5,627 bases of DNA from Rickettsiales bacterium (GTDB taxonomy: Bacteria; Pseudomonadota; Alphaproteobacteria; Rickettsiales; UBA1997), in assembly GCA_031269065.1 (NCBI GenBank), contig JAIRWJ010000107.1, forward strand, positions 1 to 5,627, in the 5' to 3' direction. A model generated the notes under the pieces. That model was not told the origin of the DNA. It ran no database searches and saw only the letters and a program-made list of their open reading frames with translations. Shown here one piece after another: positions 1 to 5,300 of this stretch. Made by a program: the position numbers and the translations under genes. Each line of letters begins with the position of its first letter. Position 1 is the first letter of the stretch.

Positions 1-175
1 TTAGAAATTACCTGGCTAGACTAAACAGGGGGAGAACTAAAAGATCCAGCAAATCATTGTGAAAATGCTCTGTTGTCATTTCAACAGTCTTCTACAGCTA
101 TCTGATAGGCTCTATTGGGGATGGCGTTTGAGCAATCCTATTTCTTATATCTTTAAGTTCAAAAGATCCAGGTAG
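1..175 (+). pseudogene. C-terminal remnant of an IS1-family transposase
   Basis: Reading frame 3 from base 3 gives RNYLARLNRGRTKRSSKSL and then a TGA at 60-62. Frame 2 takes over at base 59 with VKMLCCHFNSLLQLS and stays open to a TAG at 173-175. Joined, this resembles the typical C-terminus of IS1-family (InsB-like) transposases, where an 'R-x-[YF]-LAR' stretch is followed by an RKTxxYSKS-type motif, two or three residues, ML, and a short hydrophobic run. The match is from memory of the family, not a search. The change of frame in the middle of the conserved block shows a frameshift, so the product is probably non-functional. The rest of the gene lies before the window. The orientation (+) and family agree with the IS piece at the right end. 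The true end of the transposase cannot be set; residues after about base 110 are not recognisable. Confidence 0.6.
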
Positions 176-419
176 ATTATATAAGTGTCACTAACCCGCC
201 GGTAACTATGTTAATAAAAATACTGATAAATTTTGGTGACAGTCTGTCACTAATTTTTCGACAAACTATTGACATGTTAATAGCTTTCTCACTACTGCTA
301 ACATATTTGTCAACAGTGAATTTAAAGTTGAATTTTCAATAAATCCTAGTACTTTTAGTATCTAGTGGACTGTCAGTAAATTGTTATAGACAAATTGGCA
401 GATATAAACTAAAACTAAA
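176..419. other. Non-coding stretch between IS remnant and birA
   Basis: No convincing gene is seen here. The stretch probably contains the outer end of the left IS element and the birA control region. It holds three copies of a TGTCASTAA motif (186-194, 245-253 and 371-379), the second of which forms part of a short palindrome, GTGACA-GTC-TGTCAC, at 236-250. A TTGACA box at 269-274 has no good -10 partner. ATATTTGTCAA at 303-313 is, in reverse complement, a 10 of 11 match to TTGACAACTAT at 5249-5259 near the start of the right-hand IS. It is therefore a candidate right terminal repeat of the left IS, but in such AT-rich DNA a match of this size could be chance. No tRNA cloverleaf or CRISPR repeat was seen. 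Confidence 0.4.
381..408 (+). promoter_or_regulatory. Candidate birA promoter giving a nearly leaderless transcript
   Basis: TTGTTA (381-386) and TATAAA (403-408) are spaced by 16 bases, a reasonable sigma70-type arrangement. Transcription would begin at about base 414-416, only about five bases before the birA ATG at 420. The bases before the ATG (AAAACTAAA) contain no Shine-Dalgarno sequence, which fits leaderless or near-leaderless translation. Between the two boxes, TTATAGACAA (384-393) differs by one base from the TTATMKATAA consensus I recall for the alphaproteobacterial biotin regulator BioR. The promoter call is by consensus only and AT-rich DNA gives many false matches. Confidence 0.35.
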
Positions 420-1130
420 ATGAATAAGATATTTAATTTATATTATTTTACTAGTGTAACATCTACTATGGATGTTATTAGAAACTATCCCCCAAACACA
501 GTTATCATTGCCGATGAACAAATTGCTGGAAGAGGTAAGCAGGATAGAAAGTGGTTTTCAGAAAGGTCAAATAACCTTTATATGAGTTTATCTATTGAGG
601 CTACCAATGATAGGGTAAATTATTCAAATTATTCCTTTTTAATATCTATTGCTATGATTAGAGCAATAGAAGAATTGGTAAAAAAGCCACCTATTCTGAA
701 AACAAAGTGGCCCAATGATATATTAGTTAACAATAAAAAGGTTGGAGGTATCCTTCTTGAGATGGATTGGCAAAAACATCTGTTGGTTATTGGTATTGGG
801 CTGAATCTTAATAGACATCCCAACAGATCGGAGACAACATTGTTTGAACCTTCAGATTTGTCTAGTGAAGGTTATATTCTCAGCAGACAGGACATTATAG
901 ACCAATTTCTCAAATATTTTGGAACTTATTCACAAATTTTGGAGGAACAGGGGTTTGAGCCTATCAGAAATATCTGGCTGGGCTATGCCTATAATCTTGG
1001 AAAAGAAATAACTGTGAAAGTTAACTCATTGATAACGAACGGCATTTTTGAGAATATGGATCAGGATGGCTCTCTGGTATTAGTGACAGAAAATGGCAAA
1101 GTCTATATAAAGTCTGCTGATATTTTCTAA
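420..1130 (+). CDS. birA: Biotin--[acetyl-CoA-carboxylase] ligase, short form without DNA-binding domain
   Basis: This cytoplasmic enzyme activates biotin with ATP to biotinyl-AMP and attaches it to a lysine of carrier proteins such as the BCCP subunit of acetyl-CoA carboxylase. At 236 residues it starts directly at the catalytic domain (FTSVTSTMD, residues 10-18), so the N-terminal helix-turn-helix of E. coli BirA is absent and it should act only as an enzyme, not as a biotin repressor. Family motifs are all present: the biotinyl-AMP loop GRGKQDRKW (37-45), KWPNDIL (96-102), KVGGILLE (107-114, with K107 in the place of the E. coli catalytic K183) and GIGLNLN (125-131). A small beta-barrel C-terminal domain occupies roughly 190-236. 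In the loop, E. coli R118 corresponds to K40 and G120 to D42; variation there is known in the family. No other ATG competes as start and no ribosome binding site is visible. The gene converges on rnhA with 13 bases between stops. The family call is secure. Confidence 0.95.
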   Translation: MNKIFNLYYFTSVTSTMDVIRNYPPNTVIIADEQIAGRGKQDRKWFSERSNNLYMSLSIEATNDRVNYSNYSFLISIAMIRAIEELVKKPPILKTKWPNDILVNNKKVGGILLEMDWQKHLLVIGIGLNLNRHPNRSETTLFEPSDLSSEGYILSRQDIIDQFLKYFGTYSQILEEQGFEPIRNIWLGYAYNLGKEITVKVNSLITNGIFENMDQDGSLVLVTENGKVYIKSADIF

Positions 1131-1143
1131 GTCAGGTATTTCT

Positions 1144-1596
1144 CTAGTTATGATTTTCCTCTATCCACCTCCTTGCTAGCTGGTCAGCTAGATTATTCAT
1201 AGCGCTATCGCTGTGACCTTTAACCCAGAACCATTGGACATTGTGCTTTTTTGTCAAATCACTAAGCCTCTGCCAAAGCTCTCGATTAGCTACGGCCTGT
1301 CTCCTGGAGTTTTTCCAGCCATTCATTTCCCAGGTTTTTATCCACTCACAGATACCTTTTTTTGTATACTGACTGTCTGTGTAGAGTTCAACACTACAAC
1401 TATATTTAAGTACCGAAAGAGCTTCTATGGTAGCTATAAGCTCCATTTTGTTATTTGTCGTGTCTGGACTTCCTCCATATATTTCTTTGATATTCTCACC
1501 ACATTTAAGCACAGCCCCCCAACCTCCTATACCAGGATTGCCAGAGCAGGCACCATCTGTATATATGATGACAGTTCTATTTGTTGAAATCGTCAT
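1144..1596 (-). CDS. rnhA: Ribonuclease HI
   Basis: It degrades the RNA strand of RNA-DNA hybrids such as R-loops and replication primers, in the cytoplasm. The 150-residue length is normal for bacterial type 1 RNase H. The four metal-binding carboxylates are all in place: D14 in YTDGACSGNPG, E52 in NNKMEL, D74 in LYTDSQY and D138 in LADQLA. The catalytic-loop histidine is H128 in WVKGH. The basic handle that grips the hybrid is visible around W94-R99. The motif usually written GHxGHxxNExxD reads GHSDSAMNNLAD here (127-138), so the second histidine is S131 and the glutamate after the asparagine is N135; the core residues remain. It is the last gene of the slt operon. Its ATG lies inside the end of the upstream gene, overlapping by 20 bases, and has no clear Shine-Dalgarno sequence, so translation is probably coupled. 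No terminator hairpin was seen after the stop; transcripts would run into birA on the opposite strand. Confidence 0.95.
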   Translation of the reverse strand: MTISTNRTVIIYTDGACSGNPGIGGWGAVLKCGENIKEIYGGSPDTTNNKMELIATIEALSVLKYSCSVELYTDSQYTKKGICEWIKTWEMNGWKNSRRQAVANRELWQRLSDLTKKHNVQWFWVKGHSDSAMNNLADQLARRWIEENHN

Positions 1597-2635
1597 TGTA
1601 GAGGCTAACTATTTTATCTCTAATCAGGACTTGTTCTCTGGAAACCAGTCCTCTAAATAACTTTGGGTTTATATAGTCTGCTATTTCTATATATTTAGCA
1701 CCATAGCGCGAATTGGCTGAAAAAGTTACCATAGCACAATCATTCCTTTTCATTTCTTCTAGTTCAGAGTTTGAAAATCTATCTACATCTATAGTAACTC
1801 TAGCAGAGCCAAAGTATTTTTCCATAGTGTAGAACGGATTGGTATTTCTGGCTGTGTTTGTTATGAATAGTTCTGTACCATCCTCACAGTCTACTTCGAA
1901 GGAGAGAATTCGATCATCTCTATAGAGATCTTCAAATATAACCTCAAAGTCCTCATTTATTAGAATGACCTCGCCTCTAAATAACATACCATCACTATAG
2001 CTAGAGCTGTTTAGATAGAACAGAGGAACGTTGGCAAATTTTGCCAGCTTGAGCAGGCGCTTCCGTCTGGTCTCTCCAGATCGCAGTGTGTTGCTGTCCA
2101 GACACAGAATATAGTCAGGTTTGTTGTCCTTGACTAGAAGTAGGTTAAAATTGGAATATATGTCATCGGACAGAAGCACCTGGAATTTTTTACCCCCATA
2201 GGAAAAACATTTAAGAAATCTATGTTTGCTAAAGTATCTGTAGTCATCCAGAGGATTTGTTTTCTCTATCTCTTTTCTAAAGATTTCTGTATCTATGCAG
2301 CCATCATCGATGAACAAAGCTGAATCCTCCAGCTCCGCCTGAAATACTTTGCCGTCCTCCCCATAGACTATTTCCTGGAGGGGAGCCCCCATGAGTATCT
2401 TGGTCTTTTTTCCATCCGTTAGGGAAATAGTTTTTTGGATATATTCGGTCAGTTTCCCCAGATAGTCATTGTCGGCAAAATTGTCATCTACAGAAAATCC
2501 ACTGATAACCAACCTCGGAAAAATAACCAACTCCAGGTCTTTTTTCAGTGCCTCTTTGTACAATTTTTCTATCCCACTGAAGTTATAGTCCAACTGCCCA
2601 TTCTTTACATATAATCTGGCAATTCCTAGTCTCAC
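1577..2635 (-). CDS. NAD+ synthetase glutaminase-domain homologue, apparently inactive and without the synthetase domain
   Basis: The first 250 or so of 352 residues follow the nitrilase-fold glutaminase domain of glutamine-dependent NAD+ synthetase (NadE): IFPRLVISGF (38-47) for the usual fPELaltGY, TNPLDDYRYF (126-135) for PNYGVFDEKRYF, VLLSDDIY (153-160) for vxICEDxW, and YLN...D...F.G (207-221) for the YxNxxGGxDxxxFxG stretch. In these alignments the catalytic glutamate is R41, the lysine position is R120 (with K121 beside it) and the nucleophilic cysteine is S156, so glutamine hydrolysis is not expected. Two-domain NadE normally continues with a PP-loop SGGxDS synthetase domain. Here residues 250-352 show no such motif and match nothing I recognise. 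The gene is intact with no internal stops, which argues for retained function. The start is GTG at 2635-2633, overlapping the slt stop by four bases (GTGA), and the 3' end overlaps rnhA by 20 bases. I do not give it the nadE symbol because the defining activities seem missing. Confidence 0.75.
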   Translation of the reverse strand: MRLGIARLYVKNGQLDYNFSGIEKLYKEALKKDLELVIFPRLVISGFSVDDNFADNDYLGKLTEYIQKTISLTDGKKTKILMGAPLQEIVYGEDGKVFQAELEDSALFIDDGCIDTEIFRKEIEKTNPLDDYRYFSKHRFLKCFSYGGKKFQVLLSDDIYSNFNLLLVKDNKPDYILCLDSNTLRSGETRRKRLLKLAKFANVPLFYLNSSSYSDGMLFRGEVILINEDFEVIFEDLYRDDRILSFEVDCEDGTELFITNTARNTNPFYTMEKYFGSARVTIDVDRFSNSELEEMKRNDCAMVTFSANSRYGAKYIEIADYINPKLFRGLVSREQVLIRDKIVSLYNDDFNK

Positions 2636-4698
2636 TTTTTTTCGCTAAAGATATTTTCATAGATTAGCAGGGCCTCCAACACCCTCTGTAGGTATCCCCT
2701 AGTCTCTTTATAGGTCACAGATTCTATCCAATCAATTATGTCCTCAATCTTTTTATCTCTTGGGTCCCCAGACTCAGCCATCCACCGATTGACTATCTCT
2801 GGTCCGGCATTGTAAGAGGCCACGATCAGAACCTTGGAGTCGTTAAACTGCTTAGCTAGTTTATTTATATAATGGTTAGCTATTTTTATATTATATTCTA
2901 CATTACTCTTCAGACTGTAGCTGTTATATTCTATGTTCAACTCTCGGCAAATAGCCCTTGCAGTTGGCGGAATTATCTGCATGAGACCTTTTGCCATTCT
3001 GTTACTCTCCACATACTTTACAAAACCACTTTCCTGTCTTGCCATGGCATGGACCATAGCTCTATTTGGGTTTGATTTTTCAGCTAGCCTAATTACGGGA
3101 TAGAGGTTGTCCATAAAAAATACCATCCTTCTACTGGCCTCCATAGACATTTTAAATGTCAATTGGTCATCACCGAGACTATCTATCAGTCCGATAAGCT
3201 CGCCAATTTCTCCCTCGGTCTTTAGAATAGAAGCTATAAGTTTTGTAAATATACTGATAGCCTCATCTTTTTTCCCCTCATATCTATAGCAGAGTAGCGC
3301 GTATTTGACTATCCAATTTTTTTCTAGACTAAGAATATCTTTCTGGGTTATTTTAGGAGTGTCGGGTAGAGGTATTTTAGGCTCTTTCAGCCTAGTATCC
3401 TCCGAAAGCAGCGCATTGATCCGGTGGATAGCCATCTGGCCATAGAATGTTAGAGGATACCTGGATGCGGCCCTGTACCAACTCTGAGCATTCTCAATTT
3501 CATTTTTCTCCTCAGCTGTGCGTCCAAGCCAGTAGGCAGCTCTAGATCTGTTGACCGACTCAATAACATGTCTATAGAGATCCTGAAAATGTTTCTCGGC
3601 CAAATCATATTTTTTTAAGAATCTCAAAGCCAACCAGCCGGACAGCCAAATCCTATTGGTATAATCCCCGGCTGACAAACTTCTGTAACCACTAACCACA
3701 TCATAGGCTTCTTGGTATCTTTTGGCTCTGATAAGCTCTCGGCCACAGTCCACAAAGATATCATACCAGAAGCGTTCGTATTTTGGATTCTTTCCAAGTT
3801 TCCTGATGACTTCTAGTGTATTTTCTGACACTCCATTGGATTCAAAATATTTTGCCCGAGCATACAATAGCGCCTCATTTTCTAGCAGGTTTTTAGGGAT
3901 ATCCTTTAGAACCTCTTCCAGGGATTCTGGATAGTTCTTTAGTTTTACAATAGATTCAAATAATACTCTATATTCCCCACTGCTTATCATGGGTATAAGT
4001 CTATCTAGACACCCCAGCTGCCATTTGAACACCAGCATTTCGGCCCTTGATACGATATCCTTTTCTCCCAGCCGATGGGCGAAGTTGCTAAAGAAAATTT
4101 CTTGGTCATCGACGGAAAAATTACCGGCTATCCAGACGTTGTGAATTTTTCTAATCAGATTCTCTCTTAGAATCGTTAGTTTCTTCGGTTCCACGTCTTT
4201 CATCTTCTCTAAACTAGTTCCCTCATCTCTTAGAAGTTTTATTAGAACGTTGATATCTCTAGTTTGGAATCTATTGAAATACCTAGCTACTTCGGAGAAC
4301 CTCAGAGTATTGTTAAGATAGTAAAACTCTATGCGTCGATTAATAAGTTCAAACTCCCCAAGAAAATTGTTTTTTGAGTTGAATTCCACCAACTTACTAG
4401 CCTCCTTTTCGGGTACACTAAACACCGTTTTGAATCTCTTCAGCTGCAGATAGGTTTCTATAGCCCTCCTGTAACTCTCACTTTTTATATTTTTCAGCAA
4501 CATTTCCGCTGATTTCCAATTTTTGCTGATTATTTTTTTCTTGATTTGTCTGAACACGTTTTCGTCATTGGCAGTCATAAGGTATTTTTTGACATCCTCT
4601 CGGACATGTTTCCTAATAAATATACTATTTTCTCCCAACGCAGTGCTAGCGAGAACACCTAGCACCACTACTGATAAAATTGTATTTTTTAAGGTCAT
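2632..4698 (-). CDS. slt: Soluble lytic murein transglycosylase (Slt70-like), exported
   Basis: It cleaves the MurNAc-GlcNAc bond of peptidoglycan, leaving 1,6-anhydro ends, in the periplasm during wall turnover. A signal peptide is clear: basic N-terminus MTLKN, hydrophobic core about 6-17, and a likely cleavage after ALG (20-22), with no lipobox cysteine. Residues about 25-500 are the helical-repeat superhelix of the Slt70 family, including RAAYWLGR (386-393) and YPLTFYGQ (414-421), typical of the region before the catalytic domain. The GH23 lysozyme-like domain fills the C-terminus: ARQESGF with catalytic E556, GLMQIIPPTA (571-580), ASYNAGP (627-633) and YKETRGYLQRVLE (663-675). At 688 residues it is slightly longer than E. 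coli Slt (645). No cell-wall-binding LysM or SH3 domain is present. It is the first gene of a three-gene operon, starting about 30 bases after a good promoter, with no Shine-Dalgarno sequence before ATG 4698-4696. Its TGA stop overlaps the next start. Confidence 0.93.
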   Translation of the reverse strand: MTLKNTILSVVVLGVLASTALGENSIFIRKHVREDVKKYLMTANDENVFRQIKKKIISKNWKSAEMLLKNIKSESYRRAIETYLQLKRFKTVFSVPEKEASKLVEFNSKNNFLGEFELINRRIEFYYLNNTLRFSEVARYFNRFQTRDINVLIKLLRDEGTSLEKMKDVEPKKLTILRENLIRKIHNVWIAGNFSVDDQEIFFSNFAHRLGEKDIVSRAEMLVFKWQLGCLDRLIPMISSGEYRVLFESIVKLKNYPESLEEVLKDIPKNLLENEALLYARAKYFESNGVSENTLEVIRKLGKNPKYERFWYDIFVDCGRELIRAKRYQEAYDVVSGYRSLSAGDYTNRIWLSGWLALRFLKKYDLAEKHFQDLYRHVIESVNRSRAAYWLGRTAEEKNEIENAQSWYRAASRYPLTFYGQMAIHRINALLSEDTRLKEPKIPLPDTPKITQKDILSLEKNWIVKYALLCYRYEGKKDEAISIFTKLIASILKTEGEIGELIGLIDSLGDDQLTFKMSMEASRRMVFFMDNLYPVIRLAEKSNPNRAMVHAMARQESGFVKYVESNRMAKGLMQIIPPTARAICRELNIEYNSYSLKSNVEYNIKIANHYINKLAKQFNDSKVLIVASYNAGPEIVNRWMAESGDPRDKKIEDIIDWIESVTYKETRGYLQRVLEALLIYENIFSEKK

Positions 4699-4703
4699 TT
4701 GGG

Positions 4704-4731
4704 TTGAAATATTAAAAAACGCATGTACTAT
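4704..4731 (+). promoter_or_regulatory. Promoter for the small rightward gene
   Basis: TTGAAA (4704-4709), a 16-base spacer and TACTAT (4726-4731) form a sigma70-like promoter on the + strand. The predicted start, about 4738, lies after the ATG at 4730 and about 20 bases before the ATG at 4757, so it favours the latter as the real start codon. Both boxes are placed exactly symmetrically to those of the slt promoter about the point 4733.5. Confidence 0.4.
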
Positions 4732-4746
4732 GAATATAGTAAACGC
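4721..4746. repeat. Imperfect palindrome between slt and the small gene
   Basis: Arms GCATGTACTAT (4721-4731) and ATAGTAAACGC (4736-4746) pair at 9 of 11 positions around a four-base centre GAAT. The inner six bases of each arm, TACTAT read on opposite strands, are the proposed -10 boxes of the two opposed promoters. It could be an operator for a dimeric regulator or simply the product of the symmetric promoter pair. Confidence 0.5.
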
Positions 4747-4763
4747 AACTATTCATATGTCAA
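4736..4763 (-). promoter_or_regulatory. Promoter for the slt operon
   Basis: On the - strand a perfect TTGACA -35 box (4763-4758) is followed after 16 bases by TACTAT (4741-4736), four of six matches to TATAAT. Transcription would start at about 4729-4727 and give a leader of about 30 bases before slt. ACTATA one base on (17-base spacing) is an alternative -10. The site overlaps the first codons of the small rightward gene and faces the mirror-image promoter. Confidence 0.5.
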
Positions 4764-5014
4764 AAAAAGAAGGAGATGCAAATAATTCGGATAATGTTAT
4801 TAGTCCAGCGGCTTTTGGTGTCCTGGAAAACACCGAGGCTGTTCCCTACCTGAATAAAAGCTGTGACGGGGTACAGGACATACTGTTGGAAGTTGAAAGA
4901 AACACTCTAGGGCTACAGAAAGACTTTATGGCCCGGAGCAGTTTGGGTGGTGGCAATGTGGTCGATATAAGTTTTCCTAAAGGTCGCAGAGGCAGGAAAG
5001 CTCCGAACATCTAG
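4757..5014 (+). CDS. Small protein of unknown function
   Basis: I do not recognise this 85-residue protein. It looks coding: mixed, protein-like composition, regular use of G- or C-ending codons, and a promoter in the right place. The N-terminus (1-15) is polar and rich in S, K, D and N. Residues about 36-60 could form an amphipathic helix. The C-terminus has a glycine run (64-66), then FPKGRRGRK (73-81), strongly basic, ending in APNI. There is no signal peptide or membrane segment. The reading frame is open further upstream, but the predicted transcript start supports ATG 4757; ATG 4730 would add nine residues. Neither start has a Shine-Dalgarno sequence. The same frame continues past the TAG at 5012-5014 and a TGA at 5033-5035 for another 54 codons, so it may be a shortened form of a longer protein. 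The basic tail could bind nucleic acid, but that is only a guess. Confidence 0.5.
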   Translation: MSKKEGDANNSDNVISPAAFGVLENTEAVPYLNKSCDGVQDILLEVERNTLGLQKDFMARSSLGGGNVVDISFPKGRRGRKAPNI

Positions 5015-5200
5015 GAAGAACTGGACGACCAGTGATGCTGTTTTTGGAGAAGAAGAGCTGTGAAGGTGGCGCAACGGGTTATGAATTGGTTTGCCATTAT
5101 CTTGTATTTTTTATTTCCACCGGTCTGTTTTATTTTTAAATCTGTAATTCCCCAATTAGGATTGTCGGCACAATTTCTAGATTTAGAGTTGGAAAATTGA
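5015..5200 (+). pseudogene. Possible in-frame 3' remnant of the small gene, membrane-segment-like
   Basis: This stretch is read in the same frame as the upstream small protein. After the TAG come EELDDQ and a TGA (5033-5035), then 54 open codons to a TGA at 5198-5200. They start CCFWRRRAVKVAQRV and continue with a hydrophobic run, NWFAIILYFLFPPVCFIF (5084-5137), that could be one transmembrane helix with a positively charged flank, ending in an acidic tail LDLELEN. Three readings are possible: a lost C-terminal half of the 85-residue protein, an independent small membrane protein from GTG 5060 (46 residues) or ATG 5081 (39 residues), or chance. T-rich DNA readily encodes hydrophobic runs, so chance is a real option. 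Confidence 0.25.
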
Positions 5201-5298
5201 AAGTGATAGCTATAACGACTTTGCCTACTAATCATTAACATTTAGAACTTGACAACTATACTAAAAAACAAGTCAAGACTAATTTAGTATTTTTTAGT
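5201..5298. other. Intergenic stretch leading into the right-hand IS element
   Basis: No gene is seen. The IS probably begins here. TTGACAACTAT (5249-5259) is a candidate left terminal repeat because it matches 10 of 11 bases of the reverse complement of 303-313. TATACT (5257-5262) is a possible -10 box for the transposase but lacks a good -35. The exact IS boundary cannot be fixed without a complete copy. Confidence 0.35.
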
Positions 5299-5300
5299 AT
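5258..5300 (+). repeat. Inverted repeat whose 3' arm overlaps the transposase start codon
   Basis: ATACTAAAAAA (5258-5268) is the exact reverse complement of TTTTTTAGTAT (5290-5300), an 11-base stem with a 21-base loop. The ATG of the transposase begins at 5299, so the last two bases of the 3' arm are the A and T of that codon. An RNA starting upstream could hide the start codon. A second short pair, CTTGAC (5248-5253) with GTCAAG (5272-5277), interleaves with it. Confidence 0.5.

Noticed and set aside
208..342. 44-codon hydrophobic open frame from ATG 208
   Set aside because: No ribosome binding site or promoter and T-rich DNA easily gives hydrophobic peptides; likely chance.
629..823. 64-codon - strand frame across birA
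   Set aside because: Opposite the conserved core of birA, with no recognisable content.
1213..1660. Open frames on the + strand across rnhA (1213-1587 and 1427-1660)
   Set aside because: They lie opposite rnhA, whose catalytic residues are all in place; these are shadows of its coding strand.
2872..3934. Short + strand open frames across slt (2872-3075, 3107-3289, 3722-3934)
   Set aside because: They lie opposite a long, motif-rich slt gene and encode nothing recognisable.
4523..4756. Longer upstream start for the small + strand protein (163 residues from 4523)
   Set aside because: The extra part runs opposite the slt signal-peptide region and across both promoters; the predicted transcript start is near 4738, so ATG 4757 is preferred.
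5033..5035. TGA read as tryptophan (alternative code) to join the small gene with its extension
   Set aside because: slt ends properly at a TGA that overlaps the next start, and a TAG would also have to be read through, so the standard code is the simpler view.
5011..5241. 76-codon open frame on the - strand ending in a serine run
   Set aside because: Low-complexity, N-, K- and S-rich product with no protein-like pattern. It lies opposite the possible extension of the small + strand gene and overlaps that gene's end.
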